From assembly GCA_045837725.1 (NCBI GenBank), contig JBEWZL010000179.1, positions 558,001-622,000 of the forward strand: a DNA stretch of 64,000 nucleotides, read 5' to 3'. The stretch is from Vermamoeba vermiformis (taxonomy: Eukaryota; Tubulinea; Echinamoebida). Below, in pieces: positions 36,012-50,179 of the stretch. The position numbers and the translations under genes are program-made. The notes under the pieces were generated by a model. That model was not told where the DNA came from. It made no database searches and worked only from the letters and a program-made list of their open reading frames with translations. Position 1 is the first letter of the stretch. Each line of letters begins with the position of its first letter.

Positions 36012-36656
36012 TTAAGCACGAACACATTCAGCAGGCTGGCAAGGAGCGTCGGCGCAAGTGTGAGTCACGCGACGAGCGCATCCTTCGCGACCAGCGACGT
36101 AAGTGGGCCATGGCAAAAGAGGATCTGCAGACTCGTCGTAGTTCAAAACTCCGTATTGTTGCAAGAAGCGGACTGAATCCGAGAGCCATTCCGTAAATTC
36201 TGTGAACTTGTCGCCGTAGACGTTTGTCTTGGCGAACCAAATATCATTCACAACTGACTTGACGCCAGCTTGAGTGACTTGTCTGAATTGGACCTTGACG
36301 GCGGCGTTGAGAGTGGATCCGTCGATCGCAAATCCGTCCGCTTCAAAGAAAACGGATACGTTAGCGGGACGACCCGTAGTAGTGCAGTATCCATCGATAT
36401 CAGCCAAAGCAGCGTTCAGACCATAATATCTCGTGAAGAGATAGCTGAAAAGAACGTCTTCTTCGAAGACCTCGATGAACTTGTTTCTGTTGCAAGTAGT
36501 GTAGGCTTCAGCAAACGAGAAAATTGCTCTCTGAACGCGGCCGCGATATCCAACGAAGAGAGGACCATTATAAATGACTCCTTGGGGCAGTTCGTAAGTA
36601 GCGACGGCAAATGCCAAAACGCATCCAAGGACAGCAAAAAATAAAGCTTTGTTCAT
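36012..36656 (-). CDS. Small secreted protein of unknown function
   Basis: This is a single-exon gene of 214 residues. The ATG at 36656 is chosen over an in-frame one at 36683 because it opens directly with a signal peptide (MNKALFFAVLGCVLAFAVATY). The mature part is alpha+beta-looking: RAIFSFAEAYTTCNRNKFIEVFEEDVLFS, then repeated strands (VSVFFEADGFAIDG, VKVQFRQVTQAGVKSVVNDIWF). This pattern recalls the SnoaL/NTF2-like cone fold, but that is only a suggestion. The C-terminus is Cys-rich (GCARRVTHTCADAPCQPAEC). A TATAAA-like stretch lies about 45 bp upstream of the start. Codon use is more GC-rich than in neighbouring multi-exon genes, as expected for a highly expressed gene. Confidence 0.75.
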   Translation of the reverse strand: MNKALFFAVLGCVLAFAVATYELPQGVIYNGPLFVGYRGRVQRAIFSFAEAYTTCNRNKFIEVFEEDVLFSYLFTRYYGLNAALADIDGYCTTTGRPANVSVFFEADGFAIDGSTLNAAVKVQFRQVTQAGVKSVVNDIWFAKTNVYGDKFTEFTEWLSDSVRFLQQYGVLNYDESADPLLPWPTYVAGREGCARRVTHTCADAPCQPAECVRA

Positions 36657-37497
36657 GTTGTCTAGTTGACGAAAATTGATCAAAATAATGATACGCTCAC
36701 CAATTTATATCTTTTTTTGGTATAAAATTTATTCCTTGATTCACCAGAATAATAATTTGTTTTGTGTCTCGAATTAATTAAAGCTGTACGAACGCTTTAT
36801 ATGGAACCGAGAAATTCATCATACCTACGTCAACGAGAATATAAAATGATCGTATACGACGAAATAAACAAGAAGGAAAGTCAGATCAACAAATAACGGT
36901 TTGGCTATGTTGACGGCACCCAGGAACTTGCATATTCCTGAGTGAAAATAAAATGAGTATTCAACGAATGCGGAGGAAATGCAGAGATGGATCCATTTAA
37001 TTTCGATGTTTAATGATTGCCGAAAGAAAAATTAGTGTCACAAAATCTGCGTACAAATCTCTCGTATTAACTCGTGTTGGGTGCATTAATGTTAATTTTT
37101 ATGCTATTGAATAGACTCAAGACGGAATGTAGATTCTCCGTGATTTGATAAGTGCCACAGAGTAAGATATCGCAATACGGGCCGTGGATCCCGAGCGATA
37201 TGCACAGTTTATCGTTCTGCTAAAATGTTGAACAATAATGACATCCAAGTCATGACCAGCTTCGGTTTTCCAACTCCAAAAATGCCCGAAAACTGTTTAG
37301 AATTCCATTCAACTTTCTCATTACCATGACAAAGTGTTAACAATTAACAAATGGCAATTACTCCGAATTATGAATTTCGTACTACAATCTGACTTTTCTT
37401 AGTGAATCCTTCGAAGATCTTTTGTTGTCTGACGTTCGGTATGAGTAGTACGATATGAGTAGTACGGATTAAACTTTACGATCTAACGTCTCAAGAT
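36657..37497. other. Intergenic region, no gene seen
   Basis: About 840 bp separate the secreted-protein start from the receptor-kinase stop. It is AT-rich, with no convincing open frame, tRNA or repeat. It should hold the promoter of the secreted gene and the kinase 3' untranslated region. Confidence 0.4.
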
Positions 37498-40400
37498 TTA
37501 CTCGTTTGCAAGTGCTCGTACAATTTGTTCAATGCTGGGCCGAGACTCATTCGATGTATGCCAACAGTCTCGCATAATACTAGCTAACTGCGTTGGACAG
37601 TCGGCAGGTATGACAGGTGTCAAACCGTTGTCTCGGATCTGTAGCCCAACTTCGATCGGATCCAACTCCAAATGTGGCTCTCTTCGTGCCAAAATTTCGT
37701 ACATTAGAATTCCGAATGACCAGACATCTAAAAAATATCTCCGTTCAGTGAAATGATTTATCAAAGAAATATCAAAAATGACGACTGGATCTACCTGACT
37801 TGACGGAGTATATTCTGCTCCTTAATGATTCCGGAGCCATCCACCTGATCGGACCTAGCTCCGATTTAGTTGTTCCGTGCAAGTTTTGATCGTCAACGAG
37901 TCTCGATAACCCAAAGTCAGTCAATTTTGGTTCGTTGTGGCTCAATAAGACATTTCTGGCAGCTACATCTCGATGCACTATATTATGGGAATGAAGGTGC
38001 GCTAGTCCTTTCGCGACTCCAAGCATCCATTGCCATTTTTGGTTCGGTGAAATTTCGACGGATTTGTCCTCCAGCACTGTCTGCAAAGATCCTCCGGCAC
38101 AATACTCGATAATTAATATGATGCTGTGGGTCTCTGGGTGCACGCTGAATCCAAACAATTGAACGACATTGGGATGTGGTCTCATTTGCACCATCAATTC
38201 TAATTCACCAATCACCGTCGAGTGCGCTTCAGTCATGCTAACTTTGAGTGCCACAACGGTGTTTTTCCATTTGCCTTTGAATACTTGTCCGCTACCACCT
38301 TGCCCGAGTTGTTCTTCAAAAGTAAGTTGCTCGAACGGTGTGAACCACTCTCCGTACTTGGTGGCGAGGCCAATGGTAGTTGACTGAGCTATTTTTCTTC
38401 TCTTGTTTCTTTTGACCAATAGCACGGCGAGAACAACAGCTCCAAAAACCACGACTCCAACAGGCACCACTATCGCTGCAACAATTTCGCCCGTTGAAAT
38501 TCCAGTTGGTTCATTGCTCATGTCTGGTGTCTGAATTGGAACTGTCTGTGGTGTCGTGTCAAAATTTGACAGTAGTTTGGTGACATTTAACAGCATGACT
38601 TCGTCAGTGTAAAATCCGAGTGTTGGGTGTCTGCCACCGGCAATCATAACCGTTCCATTGTCTAACGTTCGAATAATTGTTGGATTGTAGTCGAGTTTGA
38701 ACGCTGTGCTGTTCCATTCGCCGTGAGAAGGGATGCTCGTGTACGTCAATTTATCGTCTCCGCCAAATGTCAATAACAAGTTGTGTGCTACTGCTATAAA
38801 TAGTCTTGTTTGAGTCTGGGGCAATACAAAAACGTTCCAAGAACTAGATACGTAATCATAGCTCAGCACGTTGAAAAAAGTACCGAAGTTGAACGGATCA
38901 TTCTCGAAAGTTGACATGTACACTGCTCTCGTATTGTCATTGTACATTTGATGCAACCATGCTGCTGCTGTCTGATCGTTGCTAATGGGCGTGATTGAGT
39001 CTCTAGTGATCTTCATCAAAGTGCGCGCCGACTGCAAAAAATATCCGACGTCGTTGTAGATAGGAATCGTTGCAAATGAGATATAGTTGCCGTATGTTAA
39101 TAACAAACTCTGCTGCTTTGTTGTTGTAGCTCCAGAAGTCATATTGATGAAGTAAAATATCCCTGATAATGGTGGTATTAAGACTAACGTGTCTTCAAAG
39201 GCAGTCGTTTGACAGAATCCATTAAATCTCATCGAAAAGTTGTACGGCACTGAGTCCTTCCACTCGCCAGTAGTATAATCATAAACGTCGATTTTTTGAT
39301 ATTGTGTCTGAATTGGCCCGACGGCAATCGCTGTGCCATCACGTGACTGAACCAAAGGGATAAACGGCTGTGGCTCGAGCCATACACTGTCTGTAATATT
39401 GATCCAAACAACTCCCATAGTCAAATCAATCACGTCTCGTCCAATGGCAAATTGACCAATGATGGCGGGCTGTACAACTGCGTATGAGGTTGCAACGTCG
39501 TTGTCAAAAATGATACGAAAACCACTAGGAGCGAAGGCTGTGAATGTCGTGCTATCAATGGCAACAATTGACACTATTGATCCGAACCTTGGTGATGTCT
39601 GTGTTGTGACACTTTTGGTGGCTGGATTGTACTTGTAAAATTGTTCTCCGTCGTACAAAATGTATTGGCCAAAGCTCGGAGCGATGAGTTGAATCGTACG
39701 TACTTCCACGTACGTCCAAGAGCCATCATATATAGCAAGTCTATCGTTCTTGATCAGCACTATTTGATCGCTGACGCTGAAAGCATTGAAAATTCCATCG
39801 CTGTCGTAGGTCGTGTTTGAGGTGTTGGAAGTCCAATCAAAGATCGTGAATCCATCCGATTTCACTATGAATGTTTCATGGCCGAGAGTCACAGAATATA
39901 TAATATCGCTCATCATGATTTCGTTCCAGTGAGATGTTCCGAGCCGATGAAAAAGACACCTGTCAGCGAGCCAAACTGAAACGGTATCGGAAGCAACAGT
40001 GAAGTTGAAATTAACGTTGGAGTTGCTAAGAGTTGTTGCATTGTTGAACTTTAATAGCTTCATAGTAGTGCTGTTGAATATCCATGCGCCAGAATACAGA
40101 TCCAGCGTAGTTTGATTGATGCCTCCAATTCCGACGATCAGGTCTTCGTGCACGAATAAAATTCCACTAGATAAGCCTTGCATCCACGTTGTTAATAGTT
40201 CTGAATGGCTCCAAGTCTTGTTGTTAATGTCGTAGAAATCAGCGGAGAAGTTTCCAAGCACCGTCAAAATTTCGTTGTGAATCGACACCTGAATCGCCGA
40301 CCGAACAGTTGGGCCACATCCTTCTGTCCACTCATAACTATGAGTCTCTGGTGCATATAACTTGGTGCAGTTTTCATGGGTAAAACCTCCAGCAAAGTAA

Positions 40401-40678
40401 ACGTGCGATCCGGATTTGACAGGGGAAACAAAACCTCGGGCAGACGGTAACTTCAAGGGCTTCTCCCACGTCTTGTTGATAGTGTTGTATACGTCTATCT
40501 TATCTGTTGCTATGAGATCGTGGTATTCGTAGCCTCCAACGAAATAAATGTTGTGTTCGACTTGGATAGAGGACACAGCTGTTCGTTTGGAAGACATTGC
40601 CGTCTTCTGCATCGTTACTTGGCTAAATGCTGATGTAGCATAGAGTAGGCATAGAAACAGAATGCTAATGCTTGCCAT
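37498..40678 (-). CDS. Receptor kinase: Kelch-like ectodomain, one TM helix, tyrosine-kinase-type catalytic domain
   Basis: Two exons encode about 1,030 residues. The start at 40678 gives a signal peptide (MASISILFLCLLYATSAFSQ). The ectodomain begins with Kelch-like blades (HNIYFVGGYEYHDL, HVYFAGGFTHENC) and has many N-x-S/T sites. One TM helix (IVAAIVVPVGVVVFGAVVLAVLL before VKRNKRRK) precedes a kinase: glycine loop LGQGGSGQVFKG, VALKV lysine, HRDVAARN catalytic loop, DFGLSRL, and MAPESL. A phase-1 intron (about 37732-37794) splits KS/DVWSFG. The C-terminal lobe ends at 37498 with the RPSIEQIV motif. The HRDxAARN loop is the tyrosine-kinase form; TKL kinases usually have HRDLxxxN. A cell-surface signalling role is inferred. 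The ligand is unknown. Confidence 0.9.
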
Positions 40679-41416
40679 CTAATTAACAAGTCATTAGATG
40701 CAATTCGGAAAAAGATGAGATTAAAACCAAAATTGCAACTGAAATTTTCGCCATGATTCCGAAAAGGCGCATACTATTCAGATGCTTCCTAATACATTTA
40801 AATAAACTAAAAACTTGCCTTTTCTCATCCTATGTCCGCTTCTATTCGATGTTTCGTATTAACCCGAAATAAATTACTGGCTGGGTGATCTGAGGTTCGA
40901 GAGAGAATGAAGTATGCTTATCCCGATTACAGGACCTATGAAAAGTATCAATAACTTTTATAACCTTTTGTTTCCACAATCACACACCTACTTTAAGTGC
41001 AGATCTCTTGGACAAGGATCCGAACGACGATGAATTTGCTTGCAGAGAGCGCTTTAATGAAAAATAAGGAATGCTCGATGCTGTCGGCAATTTTAAAGTG
41101 CACATCCCTTGAGCGGCGCGACTCACAAACGCGTGTGAGCGGTTCACACTCACTTAAATTCCCGAAAATGTTGGAAAAAACGTTAGTACCGAAGTATTAA
41201 TTTGTTATTATTACGAGCACCAACTATAGTATTATAATACTATCATAACGGAACTTACGATTCCAGATCCAGCTTGGAGTTGAAACGTCTCAAAAGCGCT
41301 TTCTTTGAGATATTCTCTTGTTCGAGGAATGCGCAAGCCTTCCTAATCGTTATAATTAATGCACGAACTTACCTTGCAGTTAAAACGAGTTCAGATCTGG
41401 ATATGTTCAAAAGGCT
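40679..41416. other. Intergenic region, no gene seen
   Basis: About 740 bp lie between the receptor-kinase start and the SRPK stop. Short open frames occur but show no splice support or recognisable motif. Confidence 0.35.
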
Positions 41417-43874
<2,458 letters not shown>

Positions 43875-44022
43875 GTGTTATACCTTTGATTAAGTAAGAA
43901 TAAAAATGATTGCGCGACCAGCAGAAATTTTTGGCGGTCCAAAGAAAGTGCTTATCATTTTATTGTTTATCGGGAAAGGTTCTTGAAAATTAAGATTTGG
44001 ACACTCTCGTACTATTTAGCCT

Positions 44023-45678
44023 TCAGTAAGCTAAGAGTACAACCAGAATCATCACCGAACCAAAGATCGAGCCAAGAATGGATCCGGCAGAGATTGACGC
44101 GGGAACGGCAACGTTCGGTACAGGCAAGATCTGTTGAGGAACAGATTCTGGTTGGCCAATTGGTGCAGCAATAGGCACTTCCACCGTTCTATTTGCCGCT
44201 ACAAATTCAAAAGCGTAGGTAATGTAGCCAGGCGCAATTATCAGTGTATCAAAGCTCGCTAGCTTGCCATTGTTTGCGTCGACAGTTGCTAGCACAGTCC
44301 AGTTATAGTCTCGAGATTCAGAATAGAGCAACATGTGCTTGAAATCCAAGTTTTCGTCGCTCCAATCGATGCCAGACAACTCGTATACTTGCGGATCAAA
44401 GGCTACGGCTATAGGGGCTCTCTTGTTGATGTACCACACTCGGGCTGATCGACTGACATTTCCTTCCAACGGAATCATCTCCAGCGTACTGTTAACGTTG
44501 TGGCCTACTAGCGTGTACTGTTCCGTCCAATTAGCTGTAGAGTTCGAAGAAAGCACGAGCTCAGCTGAGCGACATGTGCCGTTGTCAAACAGAAAACCCT
44601 CACCAGAAGGGGAAATGCCTGTCACATTAGCCTTGAACTCCTCGTTAGTGAAAGTGAACTTTGTCAAGTAGCGATCCAAACCATGATTTATCGTTAGAAG
44701 AGCGTAGGCAAACGTCACTTCACTGGAACTAAATTTCGAAGAAACAACCATGTCGAATATGTCAGCAGTAGCGTAATTACTTCCGTCCATACTGCATCCA
44801 ATCAACGTTCGTTTGTCTGCAATAAAAGTTAGGAACGGCGTTGTAGTTAACTTTTAGAATTACCTGAACTTGAAAAGGCTGGAATCGGATACGAACTACC
44901 AGATCCAAGGCCAAAAAATTCGATCGTCATCAAAAGTCCATTGCTTTGTGGTGAGAGTCGGACTTGCACGATCATTCTGGAATCAACAGGCCATCTGTCA
45001 GCGCTAGCATAAGAAGATTCCGCAACATTGCCGTTAATTAGCAGAATTATTTGCACGTTCGTTGCGTCTAACAAAGGTAAATAAATTAAGAATCCGGAGT
45101 TGATCGGATCCGATTCGGTTACCTCGGGCGAAATTGATCACATATCCCTCTGTTGGACTTGACTGCTGAGCAAATAAGGTATGCGAGGGAGCTTTGAAGA
45201 CCGCCATAAACACAAAATCGCTCATTAGGGGAATAGAACGGGAACTATTCAGATCGTTGCTTAGGCACCTAAAATTTGCTTTGTTAAGATAGCTATAGCA
45301 ATTATAATATCCTTGAATATTTAATACGGTGGACAAATATCACGGGATTTCACAGGATGTCAAAAGTGATCTGGCTTACTGAGATCCGTTGAATCGAACG
45401 CTCAATGGCAGACCATTTTCCTCTTGTAACCACGGCGCACGGCCAACTGTAGGATAAAACTGAGTATCGTTGACGTTAACCCAGCGTGTTTCGCTGATCT
45501 CCTGTTAGTTCAAATAATATGTACAAAAGGATACTTACGGAGCACCAACAAACGTCGCTCCACTCAGTGCTACGGAGGCTTTGTTCGCAAGTCCAGGAAG
45601 ACCCAGAGGATATTCAACAGGACTCCAACTTTGAACTGAGGCTACAACAAAAAGAGTGAAAATAATTGAGCGTTGCAT
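44023..45678 (-). CDS. Secreted or GPI/TM-anchored glycoprotein, unknown family
   Basis: About five exons encode roughly 450 residues. The start at 45678 opens with a signal peptide (MQRSIIFTLFVVASVQSWS). The body is strand-rich, with numerous N-x-S/T sites (NDTQ, NGSQ, NSST, NWTE). The arrangement WVNVNDTQFYPTVGRAPWLQ, FVFMAVFKAPSHTLFAQ and QSNGLLMTIEFFGLG hints at a concanavalin-A-like jelly roll, but no family is certain. The last exon ends GSILGSIFGSVMILVVLLAY at the stop, a hydrophobic tail with no cytosolic residues after it, which fits GPI attachment or a tail anchor. It is probably a cell-surface protein. It is divergent from the Rab32-like gene. Confidence 0.65.
45103..45114. repeat. 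12-bp perfect palindrome ATCGGATCCGAT inside an intron
   Basis: It lies within an intron of the secreted glycoprotein gene. It is one of many GATC-centred motifs in introns of this window, such as those near 9643, 43005, 57822, 59743 and 63793. Confidence 0.5.
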
Positions 45679-46366
45679 TGTGTTGTTCCAACAAAAGTGC
45701 TGAAAGTTTGGTGTATAATTAAAACGCTTTTTAAATTTAAAGAGGTGTGAATTCGATCACAGAATCTTTGCCGGAAGCTTTTTGCGGTGCAACCTCGCAA
45801 GCAGCCAAGCTCGGTCGCCCAATAGTGAGTCAAGCAGTGCTTTGCTGTTATCAAGTAAGTCTAGACTAATCCAAATACTTGCTACGACTGCAGATTTTTT
45901 CTGTCAGCGGAAAAAACGCCGACTGCGGGTCTGCTTGCAACAAGATCCTCCATAGGTTCGTGGCATCAAATGTAGGCCCATTCTCCAACCGTATGCTAAG
46001 CGTACGTTGGATCAGGTACCTGAAACACTTTTAATTATTAAAAATTTTGTTATTGTGGATCACACCTAAAAAAATTAGCTTTATAACTAATTTCGAGATA
46101 AAATAAATTAAAAATAACTGTAATTGGTTACCTTCAGCAGCGTAAAAGTCATTCATCCGATCACCTCAGAGAGTTGATTATCTCAGTGCTCTTGAGAGCT
46201 TAAAATTATTTTCAATAGAAACACAAATCATATTCGGCTGTGTTGTAATCACCATTCGCTCTGGTTAAAAAGAAGTGCGCACTGTTTTGACCAGAAGTTG
46301 ACTGCTTCGTGCATTAAAATTCGTTATTCTTCCCGAACACACTATTGATTATTTACTACGATCACA
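45679..46366. other. Divergent intergenic region
   Basis: About 690 bp lie between two divergent starts. No gene was recognised; it presumably contains the promoters of the glycoprotein and the Rab gene. Confidence 0.35.
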
Positions 46367-47675
46367 ATGTCAGAGGTAATTTTTTGAATTGTATTTTTGC
46401 CACCGAAACTAACCTAATCAAATCCAAAACAAGGCAGCAGCCCCATCTGGCAAACGAGAATATCGATTCAAAATTATTGTTGTAGGAGCTCTTGGTACTG
46501 GCAAGACGAGCATTATTAAGAGATTCGTTAATAATTATTTTTCAAAAAATTACAAAGCAACGGTAAGCTGATCGACAATTTTTCAATTTAATATTTCAAT
46601 TCATAATAATAAATTTAGTGAATAAAATTAGCATTTATAAGAGCCTATTTTATCGAGATAATAATATATTGCGTTTCGGTTTGAATTTTCCTTTCTAATT
46701 TCTTTGTGTATTTAGGTTGGTGTTGATTTTGCATTGAAAGTAATCGATGTAGACGCGAAGACTAGAGTTTATTTGCAATTATGGTAATCATAGCGAACAC
46801 TTAAAATTAGTATCGAGAGATCCCGGTCTAATTCCGTATCTTTCTTTTTACTAGGGATATCGCCGGTCAAGAACGATTTGGTAAGAAAATAATATTATTT
46901 TTAAAAGCTAAAGAATATATTTATAATTTTTCTATTTATTCTTGCAGGATCGGTCACAAAAATCTATTACAAAGACGCAGTGGGCGCTATTATCGTATTT
47001 GATTTAACTCGCCAACAAACATTTGAAGCCGTAGATAAATGGAAGCTCGATATCGAAGACAAATTGAATTCGGACGAACCAATTCCCATGTTGTTGATTG
47101 GCAACAAGGTAAAAAATCATACATTAGGAAAAAGACATAGCTATTGTTACAATAATTAACTCGAATATAATCTCGTTGCAAATGAAAATTCGTCAATCTT
47201 GGCTCGGCAGAGGTGATGCCCGCTAATTTTTGATTTTTTTGATCGTGCCTGTTATCGACGTAGTGTACTGATATCTTATTCTTAGAGCGATTTGGTTAAG
47301 GACAAAAAGGGATGCGCGGAACCAGCACAGCTCGATGAATACGTCAAAGCGAACAATTTTATTGCTTGGTAGGTCACGCTTGTCCAGTACTTACAATACC
47401 TAACACTCGTACTACTTGGAATTACCATCGATATTATTATTTTAACGCGTTATAATAGTTTTTTATAGCTATAGTTGCTTAATTTACTTATTTTTAGGTA
47501 CCAAACCTCAGCGAAAGAGAACGAGAATGTGAACGAAGCAATTAATTTCTTGGTGAAGAAAGTGATTGAAAATGTCGCGCAAGATGCTGACCAAGGACGC
47601 GATGATACGATTACATTAGCGGCTAATAATAACGATAATCCTAAGCCCGAGAAACAGTGCTGTTGGAACTCGTAG
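46367..47675 (+). CDS. Rab32/38-like small GTPase
   Basis: This is a Rab GTPase of about 220 residues in about six exons. The first exon encodes only MSE. The P-loop is VVGALGTGKTSIIKRF, switch I leads into TVGVDFALKVID, and the G3 motif is LWDIAGQERFG. Ile in place of the usual Thr (DIAGQE rather than DTAGQE) is diagnostic of the Rab32/Rab38 group, as is VTKIYYKDAVGAIIVFD. G4 is NKSD, split by an intron near 47109-47285, and G5 is TSAKEN. The C-terminus ends CCWNS, a double-Cys prenylation signal. Rab32-type proteins act on lysosome-related organelles and mitochondria-associated membranes. Function is inferred from the family. Confidence 0.93.
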
Positions 47676-48012
47676 TCAATTTCAACCAAAAATCATTTTA
47701 TAATTCTATCAACGATGTAAATATATTGCACCTTCAAAAGGTATTAGTATGCCAATAAAATTTGAAGTTTTGTATAACTGTAGTGCTCTGCACGGATTCG
47801 ACCAGCCGATCTCAAGTACTTACGTACAATACTACTTGTGCTAAACTCTTTTTCTGACAGCTACTATTTACTGATTATGCACTTACAATATAGTTCAGAA
47901 TTCCACATCGTGTATTTTTGGTACACGTGAACAACAGCCCTGATGGATCGGAGATTAAATCTCTAGTTTATTCCATTATATTATCAAACTTTAACTATCA
48001 CCACAACCACAA
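47676..48012. other. Intergenic region, no gene seen
   Basis: About 340 bp carry the Rab gene 3' end (an AATAAA-like signal near 47755) and the promoter of the next gene. Confidence 0.35.
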
Positions 48013-49852
48013 ATGGCTTCAAGACGACACTTACATAACCACCCTTTGGTTCGTCACAACAACGCTCAGTCGTTTTACAGCCAAGATGCATTCGGTAATT
48101 GATCATATATCACTTTTACCACGAACTATATTATTTTAATAATTTATTGCTTTTTTCCATCCTCCAATTGCAATTTTTAACGTCAGATTCAATTTCACTA
48201 ATCTGTCCCATCCACAGTTTGCAATTTGTGCAACAAGAGTTGCCGTGGAAGAGTATTTCATTGCAGTTCTTGCAATTTCGATGCCTGCCCAAGCTGCATG
48301 AGCACTCATCTGCGAAACAGTAAGTCTTGATCGAGTCCGCTTCGTAAAATTATGCCATAAAAAATAATTAATTTTCCATTACTCGAAGAAAGCAATAATT
48401 GTGCACTGAAGAGTGGTACACGTTGCTAAACCTCATATTTTTAGACGCGAAGCACGTGCATCCGTTGGCAAGATACACGACTTCTCCCTATGGTCCTAAC
48501 AAGCCTTCCATGGCCGTTTGCGACACCTGCCGCGCCACCATTAAGCACGGAGAAGAAGCTTATCATTGCGACACTTGCAGAGACTACGACAACTGCCGTA
48601 CTTGTTACAACAAGTACCAAAGTACGTACTTGCAAATTCGTTTATGACGCACTTGACATTAATACTTCGCTAGTGCCTCATCAACACCCCTTGAGATATT
48701 TCGATCGAGCACCGTACAACTCTCGCAGCTTCATCTGTGACTACTGCTCGTTCAGCTACGGCGAAACTCCTGGCTACCACTGCGATGCTTGTGGTAACTT
48801 TGACGCGTGTCCCACGTGCTACAACAAGTTCGGTAAGCAGCTACTACTATAAAGCTGATATATCGTTGACAAGCACGCGCTAACATTGTATCGTTGCAGC
48901 TACTGGCCCCTCGCCGATGCCCAATGCTTATCCCGCACCAGGTCAATACCCACCTTCGTACCCACCGACTGCAGGAGTTCCAGGAGCCTACCCTTCAAAC
49001 CCGTTGCCTGGAACGTACCCCACGCCCACACCCAGTGCGTACCCTTCGCAAGTAGTGCCACCTCCTGGTGGTCACCCTCCTGGTATCCAAGCACCTCCTC
49101 AACCAGTCAACATCAGCGTCAACTTGGCTGTAAATCAACCTCCTCAACAGCCTGGCCAGTATCCCCCTCAAACCCAACCGGGACAATACCCACCTACTCA
49201 ACCCGGCCAATACCCCTCACAACCAGGATACCCTTCTCAACCTGCACCGCTCAACTTCCCGGGCCAACCTGGTCAATACCCGCCTCAACAAGGCCACCCT
49301 CCCCAACAAGGCGGATATCCTCCTCAAACTCAACCAGGCCAATATCCTCCTCAGCAAGGTGGCTACCCTCCACAACAGCCCGGTCAATATCCTCCCAATA
49401 ATCAGCCTTTGAACTTCCCCGGTCAGCCTGGTTACCCCCCACAACAAGGCGGATATCCTCCTCAAACTCAACCGGGTCAATATCCTCCTCAACAACCGAG
49501 CTATCAAACGGGACAATACCCACAAACTCCAGGCTATCAAACACATCCACCCGGTCAATATCCGCCACAACAACCCGGTCAATATGGCGCGCAACCAGGC
49601 CAATATCCTCCTCAACAAGGTGGTTACCCTCCACAACAGCCCGGTCAATATCCTCCACAAGGTCAACCTCAGCCTGGCCAGTATCCTCCGAGCAACCAGC
49701 CATTGAATTTCCCTGGCCAACCTGGATATCCTCCACAACAAGGCGGATACCCTGCGCAACCAGGACAATACCCGCCTAATCCTCAAGGCGGCTATCCTCC
49801 ACAACAGCCTGGCCAATACCCGCCGTCTAATGGCAAGCCTACTCCGTATTAA
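48013..49852 (+). CDS. Triple C1/ZZ-like zinc-binding protein with a Pro/Gly/Gln repeat tail
   Basis: The start at 48013 gives [17 protein letters not shown]. Three similar zinc modules follow in separate exons: [40 protein letters not shown] and [20 protein letters not shown]. Each has the pattern CxxC..HCxxCxxxxxCxxC, close to DC1/C1-like and ZZ fingers. The last exon (about 48900-49852) is almost entirely [13 protein letters not shown] and [12 protein letters not shown] repeats. Such Tyr/Pro/Gly/Gln tails occur in annexin VII and synexin-like or vesicle-associated proteins, and may drive condensation or membrane association. Binding partner and role are unknown; three one-exon modules imply exon duplication. 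Confidence 0.85.
48917..49849 (+). repeat. [13 protein letters not shown] coding repeat tract
   Basis: About 930 bp of imperfect repeats encode Pro/Gly/Gln/Tyr-rich units. Longer super-repeats are visible, with LNFPGQPG recurring near 49250, 49410 and 49705, each followed by YPPQQGGYP or QYPPQQG. The tract stays open on the opposite strand for long distances, but that is only a by-product of the composition. Confidence 0.9.
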
Positions 49853-50179
49853 ATAGCAGATGAATGCGGATGTGCAATTGTATATTAATTACCCAAATTA
49901 CGTCTTACTTAATATTAGATCGCCATCCCGCCGAAGATCGCACTCGATCTCTTTCATAAACGGCTTTCGTGGCATGTCAAACATTTAAAATATCTTCTAG
50001 TAATTGGCGCCATCTTCTTTGAATCACATTTCGCTCTTGTTTCGATGCGAACGGCTGTCAGGTATTTTTCATGCTCGTAATTTTGGGAAGAGAAAATAGC
50101 AGAAAGAGGAGCCCTGACAAAACATAAATATCGGTTTTACTATCGCCTTCATTCGTACATAAACTACTAACAGACAACC
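49853..50179. other. Intergenic region, no gene seen
   Basis: About 330 bp between two same-strand genes. No coding sequence was recognised. Confidence 0.35.

Noticed and set aside
36270-36644. 124-codon plus-strand frame opposite the secreted protein gene
   Set aside because: The minus strand has a signal peptide and a complete single-exon protein; the plus frame is a shadow.
40997-41200. 67-codon open frame between the receptor kinase and SRPK
   Set aside because: There is no motif, signal or splice support, and the length is expected by chance.
49217-49816. 199- and 161-codon minus-strand frames opposite the PGQYPPQ tract
   Set aside because: They are low-complexity Leu/Arg- or Asp/Glu-rich by-products of the repeat composition on the coding strand.
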